NCBI GenBank assembly: GCA_001599295.1
Contig: BCGN01000008.1
Span: forward strand, 124,001 to 188,000
Reading direction: 5' to 3'
Origin: Sporopachydermia quercuum
Taxonomy: Eukaryota > Ascomycota > Sporopachydermiomycetes > Sporopachydermiales > Sporopachydermiaceae
DNA length: 64,000 bases
Below are positions 31,552 to 42,242 of this stretch, in pieces. Made by a program: the position numbers and the translations under genes. Each line of letters starts with the position of its first letter. The first letter of the stretch is position 1. A model generated the notes under the pieces. The model did not search any database and was not told the origin of the DNA. It saw only the letters and a list, made by a program, of their open reading frames with translations.

Positions 31552-32696
31552 TTTGATTTTAGCAGATAATATCAAGTGTTCTATATATGTTGGTTGTTAG
31601 TACTTGTATTATGGTCAATTGAGCTTGTGCTGTTCACTTGCTATCTACAACACACAACAGTAAGTTTCAAGCCCTTATTGTCAAATAGAAATTTGTCAAT
31701 TGCACAAGAACCAAACAGCAGGTTCGTAACAACAAGTTAGTTTCTTAATATATATGTCAATCTCTCTTTCAACATAAGCTAAACTTCGTCTAACCCTTAC
31801 TCGGTGTGATGCCTTGCTGAACCGGTGATGGACAGAATGATGGGGTTGATGTATAAATCCGCATATATATGCAGATTACTGCAAAGTACGCATTAAATTG
31901 CATATATCAGAGCAGGTTGTAAATCTTAATTCTTCTGATCCAGTACTCTGATATAATGAGTCATGAGATACTGCTGGCAAATCAGAAGAAGAAAGGAAGA
32001 ATAAACGATGAAACATCAATAACGAAATAGATCAATTATGAAGAATGGACATTATTTGTTGAATAGGGACAAGAACACAATCAGTGGTCAAACTCGTAAA
32101 GCTCAAGCAAGTTCAATAAGTGATTACTACTGGATGCAACTCTATGATTAACCATGAGAATCCTGTCAATTGACTCAGTTTAATACGTACAGTTGAGATT
32201 GAGTGAAAATCCTTCCACCTAAATTACCAAATATCAAGAAGAATGGGCTGGTTCAATCGATTCTGATCTCCAACCAGTAAATATATCTCTTTAAAAGAAT
32301 AATAAGAAAGATTTTAGTAAAATTATAGAACAATTTAATTCAGGTTGATGTAACGAATTTCCTATCAAGGTAACAATAGTAATGCACCTTATCGTCTGGT
32401 AAAAGAAGTTAGTGATGAAGAAGAAAAGTGACTCGGTGGAAAGACCTCAGAAAAGAAGCAGATTGCTTAATTTTTCATGAAAAATTTCACTGACTCGGTG
32501 ATATTCAGTACTGGTCAGAACTGAATAAGGATTATGTAATCGTGTAATATATGATTGGGGTGAGACGTGGGAATTCAATACCACGTGACGAACTATAGAT
32601 CAAAATCGTATCATTGAATAATCGATAAAAGCGAAACATAATTGAGTACTAAGGACATAAGTTAATTAAGCATTTGAGAATAGCTATATATACATG
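31552..32696. other. 1.1-kb intergenic region upstream of SHM1
   Basis: Holds a perfect minus-strand TACTAAC (31602-31596) with an AG 14 nt later, at 31582-31581. This may be the end of a 5' leader intron of SHM1; the donor is unclear. One CACGTG (32582-32587) lies just past the HSX11 stop. No open frames of note. Confidence 0.45.
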
Positions 32697-34268
32697 TTAT
32701 AAACATTCTGTGCCGAGATCGTATCTAATTCTAAATCTTCTTCCCCTCCAATTGATTGATTCTCCACTCATGGCATATATCCATATTGGAAGAGCAAGTA
32801 GCTCTCTCAACATCCAAGGACCTAAAAAATCTTTAACGAAACTAGTATAGGTAGGTGATGAAAGGAAAGAAGTATGCGATTGAATGAACCAAGGAACATT
32901 AGAAAGGTCATGCCCTGATTCGATAGAGTTAGGAGTACGAGACCTCACTGGAAGTGCTTCTAATAAGGAGAGAGTGCCAGAAGAACTTCCAGCACCAGGA
33001 TTCGAAGCGTTCTTAGAGTTATTACATGAATCATTCACCAATCTGCGGAAATTATGTAATACCGAACACTGTATAGTATCAGCCAGAAACCATATAATCA
33101 CATGCAGTAGAAGAAACCACCAACTCCATATACGTTTGGCATCAGAGAACCACCAACTAACCGCAAAAGAACCAAAAATCCCACTTAACAAACACTCTGT
33201 AGTTGGTTCTATTAGAGTAGCTGCAATTACCATATATTTTCTAACTCGTAACCATCTGACTCTTCTACCAACATAGTCCATTAGTCGTAATTGTTTCTCC
33301 GGTTGTACAACTACATCATTTGTAAGAAACGTTTTGGTTTTGTTTCCATATTTCCACATAATATCAGCTATCATGTTATCTTCGCCAATAAACCGAGCAA
33401 AAAAACAAAGTCCATTATTTGCTGATTCATCCGAAAAGAATAACCTATCGCTTTCTGAGAATCCTTCTGAAAAGCTTCCATTGCTTAACACAGCATCTTT
33501 GACGGCTATGTTGAGTTCTGATCTGGAAAACAAGTTTGATTTTCCATTGACACACGGCGCAATTCGGAAACTATTGATTGCACAGTAAAATTTAGAATGC
33601 GCCGTTGATAAAAATATTGAATCTAACTGTGCTCCTAAAGACGATAAGAATCCAGGACCGATTTTCACAGCCACCGGTAAATGATGAACATGTCCAATCT
33701 CTTTGGCTGTATCGCTGCTGAATATCTCAACTGCTCTTTCAAGAGTACCATAGCTCACCCATACATTTGAATCAAGCACCCATATTATATCATACTTTGC
33801 TGCTTTGTATCCTTTCAATAGGTTACTGACTTTAGGATTAGGTCCAAATTCACTTGACGCTCCCATCAAGACAGAGGTATCAATATGTGGATATCGAGCG
33901 CATAAATCACGAACCAGATCTATAGACGATGAGCCTGAAGAATCTTCAAAACAGAAGATTATCTCAAAATTAATATAAGTCTGTAAAAACGCACATTCAA
34001 GACATGCAAGCATCTCAGAATCTAGCCCACATATTGGTCTTAGTATTGAGACACCTTGAACTTTTGAAATACCTGAATTTGGTTTTGATGTGCCACCAGA
34101 TGATTTAATGGATTTCAGAACAGTTTTCTTCAGTTTATTTACACTATATTTTTGTGATGGCGGAGCCCTAAATCGCGTGAGTATAAGGAACCAACCATAA
34201 GTAGCAATGCTGATGATGACAATATACCATATTAGCGCAATAAGGGCAAAGATTCCCAGAATTACCAT
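32697..34268 (-). CDS. HSX11: Ceramide glucosyltransferase (glucosylceramide synthase)
   Basis: 523 residues. An N-terminal transmembrane segment (residues 3-31) is followed by a GT21 glycosyltransferase domain. The order of the signature is kept: GLDSE near residue 81-85, NPKVSNLLKG (144-153), the metal-binding VLDSNV (Asp166), GEDNM (Asp297) and the RRVRW form of the (Q/R)XXRW motif (335-339). Hydrophobic C-terminal segments follow. The enzyme moves glucose from UDP-glucose to ceramide on the cytosolic face of the Golgi or ER. S. cerevisiae and S. pombe lack it; many other yeasts have it. A Ser/Asn-rich loop of about 30 residues (about 412-440) sits between C-terminal membrane segments. Its promoter is shared with the large Zn2Cys6 gene and contains a CCGGAA/TTCCGG palindrome. 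Confidence 0.93.
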   Translation of the reverse strand: MVILGIFALIALIWYIVIISIATYGWFLILTRFRAPPSQKYSVNKLKKTVLKSIKSSGGTSKPNSGISKVQGVSILRPICGLDSEMLACLECAFLQTYINFEIIFCFEDSSGSSSIDLVRDLCARYPHIDTSVLMGASSEFGPNPKVSNLLKGYKAAKYDIIWVLDSNVWVSYGTLERAVEIFSSDTAKEIGHVHHLPVAVKIGPGFLSSLGAQLDSIFLSTAHSKFYCAINSFRIAPCVNGKSNLFSRSELNIAVKDAVLSNGSFSEGFSESDRLFFSDESANNGLCFFARFIGEDNMIADIMWKYGNKTKTFLTNDVVVQPEKQLRLMDYVGRRVRWLRVRKYMVIAATLIEPTTECLLSGIFGSFAVSWWFSDAKRIWSWWFLLLHVIIWFLADTIQCSVLHNFRRLVNDSCNNSKNASNPGAGSSSGTLSLLEALPVRSRTPNSIESGHDLSNVPWFIQSHTSFLSSPTYTSFVKDFLGPWMLRELLALPIWIYAMSGESINWRGRRFRIRYDLGTECL

Positions 34269-35983
34269 TATGAAAAAAAAACCTTTGTGTGTAGGCTTGG
34301 CTATCTATCACCTATTAATCATAGGTTTTGATATTATCTGCTAAGTAGAATAGCAATTAGTAAATTTTAGTATTCCCGTGTCAAACGGTTTCTGATGATC
34401 TAATATTATTCTTTCATCAAGTTGACTGGTTTGTCAGAATAATCTTTCTATCTTCATTAAGCTGTTCTTGCTATCTTCACATCTATCTATGGCCTAGCTA
34501 AGCTGAAACATTTAAACGACATCTTTATAATGGCTTGAACACCAACCTCATTGACTTATAAGCTTCTTGCATTATATTTTGTATTATGCTTATTCTTTGT
34601 TTCAAACAAAATACCCGTTAAGCTTGGATAAGTACCAATTGAGCGACATTCCCGGAATATAACGAGAAACTTCCGGCCAGAGATTCCGGGCTCAAGGACG
34701 CTTTTAATTGACATTGTAGGAATGAACTATGAGGATATAATGAGAAGACCGGAGATAAAATAGATGAACAAGGTATGTTACAGGGAAAGCAGAGGATTTT
34801 GTTGATTTATGGGGAAAGTACTAATGTGCTTGCCGAAGAGACATGATGAAGACGAGGGTCAGGAGACAAGCCTTGCGAGAGGATGTATGTTTGAATGGAA
34901 ACAGGATGGAGAAAAGCATCATTGGCTTGACTATGAGTCTTTGTTAAGTAAAACGACGTAAAAAGCTAAATATTTTATAGAGGAGAGCATCTTTTATTTT
35001 ATGAATTAACTATTTATTGACACTTTGTAAGGTCAGGGGTAAGGGGATGGATACTTGTGCTCCATATTAACATACCCTTCACCTGAGCTGCAGAGATGTC
35101 ATCGCATTCTTTCCTATATTCTGCTTGTCAGTTGATCTTGCCGTTGACTAGTATGTCCTACTAACTGTTACTAACAAGCAACCACTAATCAACATCAAAT
35201 TCGGTATGTTGCGCATACAGAACTTCAAGATCTTGTTGGACGAGTAACGCGCATTATTAACTTATAAGAACGGAATAAAGAATCGATTCATCAAATCCAC
35301 TCTTCTTCACCTACTTTCCTGCACTTCACGCTTATTCCCACATTAAAGTGCATATCTTGTACTTTTCTCTCAAGGGTCTCAAAATTATCTTTACTATGAT
35401 AATTTTCAACTATGCTTTAACAAACCTTCCAGTGACCTTTAGCCTCATCAATGCAAGGGTGTAAATTAGCAACCTCTAAACTCTATTTTTCTTTCTATAA
35501 AACAAGAACAGCTAATGCCTCCTGCACATCTCATGCGAGATAAGAAACTTTAAAATATCATCCTAAAGCAGCTAATTACAGTAGAAAAGAGTCTCACTTC
35601 TCATATCTCCAGACCCTTGTTCTATGTTCCGTTTCTCCAAAGCTCAAACCAACGAACTATAGCAATGTTGATAAAACAAGTGGCACATAGTAAGAGATAA
35701 GGATTTTTTCAAGGAACAAAGGCAAAGGGTATATTGTTAATGCTTTGTTAGTTTTCAAGGCTGCTTATTCAACTTTTGCTGAGGGAAATAATCAACTTGG
35801 GAGAACCCAGCACAGAGTAAGGTAGGTGGTGCAGTCAGTGATTCTGAAAAGTGTCCTAGTCGTAGAGATACACAAGCAGCGCATTGCTGGATAGTAATAT
35901 GATGATAGCAGCAACCATATACATCTTATCCCAAAGCTCTAGTAAGAAAAACTGCCCCAAAATATCCAAGAAATGGGTTAAAA
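34269..35983. other. 1.7-kb divergent promoter region
   Basis: Between HSX11 (minus) and the 1278-residue Zn2Cys6 gene (plus). It contains an inverted repeat CCGGAA-13 nt-TTCCGG (34652-34676) with a further TTCCGG at 34684. A GTATGT word after an ATG-AAC-AAG triplet lies at 34773, and two TACTAAC boxes lie near 35158 and 35169; see findings. No sizeable open frame. Confidence 0.45.
34652..34676. promoter_or_regulatory. CCGGAA-N13-TTCCGG palindrome (candidate zinc-cluster factor site)
   Basis: A perfect 6+6 inverted repeat with a 13-nt spacer, 384 bp upstream of HSX11, followed by another TTCCGG at 34684-34689. Zn2Cys6 factors bind paired CGG triplets in this kind of arrangement. Which factor, if any, is unknown. 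Confidence 0.4.
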
Positions 35984-38900
35984 ATGTCTGGTATATCGAG
36001 TAGATCCCAAAGTGTTGATAGCACTAGTCGAACTTCTAGTAACATATCTAATGAAGATGCTTCGACAGGGAAAAAGCAAACAGGAAGTAAAAAGTCGACA
36101 ACAAGATCATCAGTATCAACATACAGGAAAACAGCAGCATGTCAGAGATGTCGGTCTAAGAAAATCAAATGCGATCAGAAGTTTCCAAGCTGTTCCGGAT
36201 GTGAGAAAGCTTGCGTAGAATGTATTGGATTTGATCCTGCAACGGGCAGAGAAATCCCAAGAAGCTATGTGTCTCATCTAGAAGACAGAATAGCGTATCT
36301 AGAAGTCCAATTACGTGCCAGGGGAATTCTTGACTATGATATAAATCCATTAGGGCTAGAAGAATATAACGCGAATTTAGAGCGTCTTAAAGAGCTCACT
36401 GGGCTAAAAGACAGAGTTCCTGCTATGGGAAACTCGCCTTTGAAACACACTATGCAACTAAGAACTGGTGTACAATATACAGTATCTCAACTTGGATTAG
36501 GCAATTCAAGATTGAATTCAGATCCAGCGAAACCCTCACAACAAAACATCCCTCCGGAAACTAAACCATTACAGTCCACAGGCTCATCTTCCGCCGATGC
36601 TGAGGAAAGTGCAAAGCTTCTTGATGGAGTGGAGTCTGTATCAAAAACTTCGGGCTCTTCTATTCCGTCATCATTTTTAGGAGAATCCTCTGGTTTATCT
36701 TTTGCTAGTTTGATGTTCACTGCCGTAAAGCTTAGAAATTCAGAAAGTAGTAAATCAAGAAGAACACCGGTTAACGAGAAAACAGACAGAAGACCTAGCA
36801 TTCTATCAATGTCATATATAGATAATGTTCATGACAATGAAACCCCTTCAGCATTGGCATTGCATCATCATCCAGATTTACCGAGGCCTGCTCTGCTACC
36901 GTCTAAAAAGGAAGCGGAAAAGCTAATAGCACTATATTTTACTCAGGCGAATTCCCAGCTGCCAATTTTACACCGGGAGCATTTTCTCCGTAATTGGTTC
37001 GAACCTGTGTATGGTTTGCTTTCGAGCGATGTATCACTTGCATCAGATTATACGAAAATTGGCCTTCCCGAGCGGAAAATAGAAGAAAAGGATACATTTT
37101 ATTACCAGTATTGCAAAAACCAGGGCGAAGACAATCGAGGAAATAAAAGCTTTAATGTGAACAATGACAATAGCAGCAAGAATACTAATAACAATAACGT
37201 CGCCAGCAAAGCAAAAGATAACATTCCTGCTAATATTATGCCTAGTTTATACTTTCTGAACATTATATTTGCCATAGCAACCTCAATCCATCATCAACAA
37301 CACGCAATATCCATTTCAGAATCATATAAAGCTGCTGCTTTGAAGTATATCGATTCAGTATACGCTTCACCTAACAGATTAGTAGTTCTACAAGGATTCT
37401 TACTATTATCGCTATACTCTACAATGAGACCAAGTGTACCTGGCGTGTGGTATATCTTAGGATCTGCTATTCGGTTATGTGTTGATTTAGGTCTCCATAC
37501 TGAAAATGGCTATGGTAGTATAAGATCCTATAGTTCATCAGCTTCAGAAGACCAAAAGGCAAGTGAGCATTCAATTGAAATGCTTCTGAAGGGCGAAAAG
37601 TTTCAATATGATTCGTTTACATTTGAAATGCGCAGGAGGTTGTTCTGGTGTACTTACTCTCTAGACAGGCAAATATGCGTTTATCTAGGCCGACCTTTTG
37701 GAATACCAGAAGAATCAGTTAACGTTGCATTCCCTTCAGAACTTGATGATACACTTATTCTGCCAGACAATCCTAACGTTCATATCGATTACTCTAAAGA
37801 AAGAACATACACAGCATCCTATAAAATAATCTCCTTAGCATTTTTCTGCATTCGCAAGCTCCAATCCGAAATCCAACGGGTTCTGTACGACTGCGTGCCA
37901 TTGGACGCCACCAAATTCAAGTCTCTATCAGCGTGGCGTAGAGATATCTGTAGCAGGCTTGATGAATGGTACCGGAAGCTCCCACGGTCTACGCATAAGA
38001 TTAATTGCCAGTTTAACAGATCTTTTCTTGACTTGAATTATCATCAAACGAGGCTTCAACTGTTTGGAATATGTCCTTTGGCCCCTAAATTGACTACTGA
38101 GAGTCTGATGATTCTTGCTGACGCAGGGTCCAAGATAATTGAGATTTATGGAGAGTTAAACAGCAAAAAATGCATTAATTATACCTGGGCAGCCGTTCAT
38201 AATTTGTTTGTCTCTGGCACAAGTTATTTATACGCGTTGTATCATTGCGCACCTTTAAGAAAAGCCACTTTGTTGCAGGAAATTGACAAATGCTGTAAAA
38301 TGTGCTTAGAGGTGTTGGACGCATTGAAGGACCGTTGTGCTGCAGCAGGTACTTGCAGGGATACGTTTGAACTGATAGCAGCAGCTATTATGAAGTTGCG
38401 GTACCATGAAATGAAAGGAACACCCGTGATGATAGGCTCTGGAGCACCAGGAACCACCGTTAAAATAGGTGAAGGTGTAATTGAACAGAAAGAAGGATAT
38501 GGTAAGAAGAAACGGCTCCATGATACTATTGAAGAGGAGTTGGAGAACCAAGAAAAAGAAGAATTAGAAGGCGCTGAAAGGAGAGTCATTAAAAGTGTTA
38601 ATGGTTTTGATAATGAGGATATCAGAAGTAAGACGCCAGTGCCAGTTAGCTCTAGACCAGCACTTGCTAGTCCCGATACCTCGGGAAGTGCTAGTTCCTT
38701 ACCCAGTTTCTTGGAAACGTACAAGAAGAGTGATGGCAGTCCTAATGATAGTAAAATACGAAGAATAAGTAGCTGGGAAAGTGGAATCGGTTCTAAGGGC
38801 AAGAATGCTGATAATGGTGGTATGAATATTAACTTTAACGAGAATGGTAGTAGCAATAACAACAATAACAATGACTGTTATAATAACGATTTGATTCGTA

Positions 38901-39820
38901 ACAGAAACAGGCAAACAGATGTTGTGGATGGCCCTAACTCTAGAGGTATTAGCAATACTAACTCTATGGTTGATAATTCTAATGGAAGGCACGAAACTGT
39001 TGCCACTGCTTATCGCTCGAATTCAGGTACCAGCTCCACCGGGAACACCGAAATTTCTTTCAATTGGCCTTTAACATCAGAACTTGACGAGGATCTAGAG
39101 CGATTTTTCCAAGAAGCAGCTTTCTTTCAAGACTTGAAACCTCAAAATGAAGATGGTATCTATGAGCGGTCAAATCACCCAACAGAAGAAGAATCAATGG
39201 AAGAACCTGGGAATGTGAGTTCCAACCAGATGGCAGGACAGATTTTTCGTCAATTAGACCCCAGTATGAATTTTGGACCTGCTACAGTTCCTGTGTTACC
39301 AGAAGACTATTTCTTCCCTGACAGAACATCGCCAATGAGCCATACATCAAGTATTGGATCTGAAGCAACAGAAGAAGCAGCAACGGGACAGGGAACCGGT
39401 TCAAGTTCTGTTTCCACCATTCGTAGAGAGAAAAGCTCTCGAAATATGCGGGAGGTTTTTGGTAGCATTGCTAATGTTGAGCCATTTTCCAGGAGACATG
39501 ACCAGGGAATGTTTGACCTTATCAATGATGTACCCGTTGGGCCTATTTGGGACCAATACATTGCTCCTCAGGTTCAACCAACAGGCCCGTATGGTCCGAT
39601 GGGAGGACCGCAGATGACCGAGCCTGTTGATATCAATTCCTATGGTTCTTATGCTCAAGGTCCAGGAGTACCAATGTCAGGAATCCCAGGGCCTGGGGGA
39701 ACAGCGAGGGTTGAACCAGGATATGGATCACAGCAGATACCGTTCCCAGCGGGTTATCATCAGTTGCCTTTAGGTAATTTTCCTAGTGGAGGCTATCCGT
39801 ATTACGCTCCACAACAGTGA
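35984..39820 (+). CDS. Zn2Cys6 transcription factor with fungal_trans domain (1278 aa)
   Basis: Starts at ATG 35984. The Zn cluster is at residues 53-80 (CQRCRSKKIKCDQKFPSC, then CEKACVEC; spacing 2-6-6-2-6). It is followed by the linker GREIPRSYVSHLEDRIAYLE and a short dimerisation coiled coil. The fungal-specific regulatory domain begins near LPILHREHFL (about residue 325) and includes RRRLFWCTYSLDRQICVYLGR, the usual core. The C-terminal third is disordered, with Asn-rich runs and a Pro/Gly/Gln/Tyr-rich end, which could be an activation domain. The cluster and linker resemble regulators of carbon or lipid use, but I cannot name an orthologue. Its own upstream region carries CGG-type palindromes, compatible with binding by this class, though that is inference. 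Confidence 0.88.
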   Translation: MSGISSRSQSVDSTSRTSSNISNEDASTGKKQTGSKKSTTRSSVSTYRKTAACQRCRSKKIKCDQKFPSCSGCEKACVECIGFDPATGREIPRSYVSHLEDRIAYLEVQLRARGILDYDINPLGLEEYNANLERLKELTGLKDRVPAMGNSPLKHTMQLRTGVQYTVSQLGLGNSRLNSDPAKPSQQNIPPETKPLQSTGSSSADAEESAKLLDGVESVSKTSGSSIPSSFLGESSGLSFASLMFTAVKLRNSESSKSRRTPVNEKTDRRPSILSMSYIDNVHDNETPSALALHHHPDLPRPALLPSKKEAEKLIALYFTQANSQLPILHREHFLRNWFEPVYGLLSSDVSLASDYTKIGLPERKIEEKDTFYYQYCKNQGEDNRGNKSFNVNNDNSSKNTNNNNVASKAKDNIPANIMPSLYFLNIIFAIATSIHHQQHAISISESYKAAALKYIDSVYASPNRLVVLQGFLLLSLYSTMRPSVPGVWYILGSAIRLCVDLGLHTENGYGSIRSYSSSASEDQKASEHSIEMLLKGEKFQYDSFTFEMRRRLFWCTYSLDRQICVYLGRPFGIPEESVNVAFPSELDDTLILPDNPNVHIDYSKERTYTASYKIISLAFFCIRKLQSEIQRVLYDCVPLDATKFKSLSAWRRDICSRLDEWYRKLPRSTHKINCQFNRSFLDLNYHQTRLQLFGICPLAPKLTTESLMILADAGSKIIEIYGELNSKKCINYTWAAVHNLFVSGTSYLYALYHCAPLRKATLLQEIDKCCKMCLEVLDALKDRCAAAGTCRDTFELIAAAIMKLRYHEMKGTPVMIGSGAPGTTVKIGEGVIEQKEGYGKKKRLHDTIEEELENQEKEELEGAERRVIKSVNGFDNEDIRSKTPVPVSSRPALASPDTSGSASSLPSFLETYKKSDGSPNDSKIRRISSWESGIGSKGKNADNGGMNINFNENGSSNNNNNNDCYNNDLIRNRNRQTDVVDGPNSRGISNTNSMVDNSNGRHETVATAYRSNSGTSSTGNTEISFNWPLTSELDEDLERFFQEAAFFQDLKPQNEDGIYERSNHPTEEESMEEPGNVSSNQMAGQIFRQLDPSMNFGPATVPVLPEDYFFPDRTSPMSHTSSIGSEATEEAATGQGTGSSSVSTIRREKSSRNMREVFGSIANVEPFSRRHDQGMFDLINDVPVGPIWDQYIAPQVQPTGPYGPMGGPQMTEPVDINSYGSYAQGPGVPMSGIPGPGGTARVEPGYGSQQIPFPAGYHQLPLGNFPSGGYPYYAPQQ

Positions 39821-40756
39821 AAGTATTTTTGGAGCAGGGATATAGAGATGGCCAAGGAAAGAATAGAGCTTCAGCGAAGGAGATGGCGTGTAAATGTAGT
39901 TCAATGTAATATATAATATAGGAATTGAGTAACAGCAATGAATTTGTAGTAAATGGCATGAATATCTGTTGAGATCTCCTCAGTAGAGTAGGGAACATCT
40001 AAAAGAAAGTGTTGTAGTAGCAGTTTGATTGTTCTGTCGGATAATGATCGCCAGATAGTTTCCGAACTGTAATTTATAGTCTCCCGGAATAATAAAGAGA
40101 AGCGGGAACGATAGGGTTTCCCTGAAGGAAAACGAATGAATGAAGGAAACAGTAAAGTATTGATATATTTACTATTCAGTTTAGCTGGAAAGGCATTACT
40201 TCAAGTAGCAGACTAAAGGACCTAGCAGATAGTAGATACCAATACAAATATATTAACTCTAATCCATCAACAAATAATCCTATCAAACCAATTGTCACGT
40301 GCCACAAAAATTGGAGATAATCTCCGAAATAACTCGGAAACCGGAATCCATAAGTTTCATCAAATGAGCAGACCGTTAAAAGCAATTAAACGACTTTCTC
40401 TCTTTCTTTTCTTATTCATTTCTTTATTGATTTCCTAATAATTCTTTCTATCAAACAAGAAATAATCGGTTTATTTCATCAGCTAAAATCCCTATTCATT
40501 ATAAACGTAATTCTTACGCACAACGTAATAAGACTATTTTCATTGTTGGTACAGAACATGCAAGACGATGCGATAAAGGTTTCAGCATAAATAGTTCATT
40601 TATCACATCATAAGAAGACACTACAAAATCAAATACGGTAGCATACTGGTAGTAACGGTACTTTATTTACTATACATATAGATTTTTTCTTCTATTGCTA
40701 GTGTTACGTTTTCCAAACGAACAATACAGCTATTTCATACATACATTACTACTGCA
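39821..40756. other. Intergenic upstream of SDH6
   Basis: 936 bp between the zinc-cluster gene and SDH6, both plus. It contains TCCGA-6 nt-TCGGA (about 40322-40337), an everted CGG-type repeat, and GTCACGTG (40294-40301), a Cbf1-type E-box. Single hits of either word are expected by chance. No gene seen. Confidence 0.45.
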
Positions 40757-40996
40757 ATGGCGAGACTATCAGGACTACAGAAAGATGTTATGAAATTGTA
40801 CAGGATGTGTGTTAGGGAAATCAAAAACAAGCCAGTTGAAAATCAGGATAACTTTCGAGTTTACATTCGGTCTGAATTTGAAAGATATAGGTATTCCATT
40901 GAGAGGAAAGATTTTGCTACCGTGGAACATTTACTGAGGAAAGGGTTTCAGAAGTATGAATTAATGAAGGAACCCGGAGTAAGGAATATTCATTAG
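40757..40996 (+). CDS. SDH6: Succinate dehydrogenase assembly factor Sdh6 (SDHAF1), LYR protein
   Basis: 79 residues, the same length as S. cerevisiae Sdh6 and alignable end to end (RLSGLQKDVMKLYR, ENQDNFRVYI, RKDFATVEHLLRKG, ending VRNIH). The LYR motif is Leu14-Tyr15-Arg16. LYR proteins of this group receive Fe-S clusters through the co-chaperone Hsc20, using LYR-type motifs. Sdh6 helps insert them into the iron-sulphur subunit Sdh2 in the mitochondrial matrix. There is no cleavable presequence, as usual for the family. ATG 40757 is the only sensible start. Identification is firm despite the small size. Confidence 0.95.
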   Translation: MARLSGLQKDVMKLYRMCVREIKNKPVENQDNFRVYIRSEFERYRYSIERKDFATVEHLLRKGFQKYELMKEPGVRNIH

Positions 40997-42242
40997 CGGG
41001 TATTTAGTGGTATGTCTTGTATATAATTTATGAGGTGGACGATGAATGAGAAAAGCATAGTTGGAAAGTACCCTGGAAGGGATATATGAAAAGATTGTTG
41101 GAAAGAGTAGATGAAATGACGACTATTTTCGATGATTTGACTATAGTTTGTGGATTACTTGACGATTTACTTGACGTCAACTTTCATTATCCAAGCAAAT
41201 GTGTAATTGTCAAAACTGTTTATCTATCCAACCAATTGCAATCTTTGAGCGCATTTTGAATGAGTATTCGGAAGACTGGTTATTCAATTAACTGTTGACT
41301 TGGCTACACTTGCTTTGGAAGCTTTCAGCAGTAACAGAACAAGCAGATAACTGATATATATTGTTTTCGAGAATGATTCAAAAGAATGGAACTCTTCATA
41401 CTCAATAATCAATGCATTTAAAAGCGCTCTATTGAATTGTTTTTACTAAGCTTCTTATCGCTTTAATTTTCATCCTTAACGCAACAACCAATGTCTGAAT
41501 ATAGGCTTAGTGTGTTTAGCTGGAAGAATATGTATGGTACAGTTATTAGAGACTATGGGAATCTGATTTGAGGATCCTAACCTTGTTTGATAAATGAAGT
41601 ATATGATGTTTCATCAATGGTGATTTAGATTTAAATGTGATAGCATAAACAAATACTCCCGATGATGATGTTAATGATGATGGTGATATAAAACACTTGA
41701 ATAGTTTATTAATTCTGACAATTGAAAGATGGGATTTTAAATGCATAAAAAATTGAATGTTGTGTGAAAGGTATGGAACTAAATACTACTAGTATTATTG
41801 ATATTACTGCTAGTGTTACACTGAATGCCATTCTGCTTGTTCATTACCTGTTGGTATTTATCATTGTTTGTCGGTTGATTCTCATTCGCATGGTTTCTTG
41901 CCTACTAACTACATTGTGAATAATTTATAAATAAACATGCATACCTCTTCTGAAACTATGTTCTGTTACTAGTATTATTGATTATGTATGACTGTATTAT
42001 AATACAAATAATAAAACTATCTCCTCTTCCCTATTAAGCTTGAACTAAATTTGATTTGAATTGAGTAACAAAAAAAAAAAGACATTCCTTCCTTCCTTGT
42101 CGTCCGAATTTGAGGAAAGTTTGCTCAAAAGTTCAGTTTATTCTCGTCATTGTACTTGGTTGCCCCGATTACAATAATGTGTTTGTTTTCATGCAGTGAA
42201 TTGACAACATATTCCCTAACATCAACACAATAATTTATTCAT
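40997..42242. other. 1.25-kb convergent intergenic region
   Basis: Unusually long for a gap between two 3' ends (SDH6 and RGA1). It contains a GAT-rich trinucleotide stretch at about 41660-41690, an A run at about 42070 and one TACTAAC (about 41904) without a nearby acceptor. The frame at 41546-41746 does not look coding. Confidence 0.45.

Noticed and set aside
35147-35175. GTATGT closely followed by TACTAAC
   Set aside because: Only about 4 to 15 nt separate donor and branch boxes, too short for an intron.
38242-38871. 209-codon minus-strand frame
   Set aside because: Antisense shadow inside the large Zn2Cys6 gene, with Leu runs opposite Asn codons.
41904-41910. TACTAAC between SDH6 and RGA1
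   Set aside because: No acceptor AG within a sensible distance and no exon-like frame after it.
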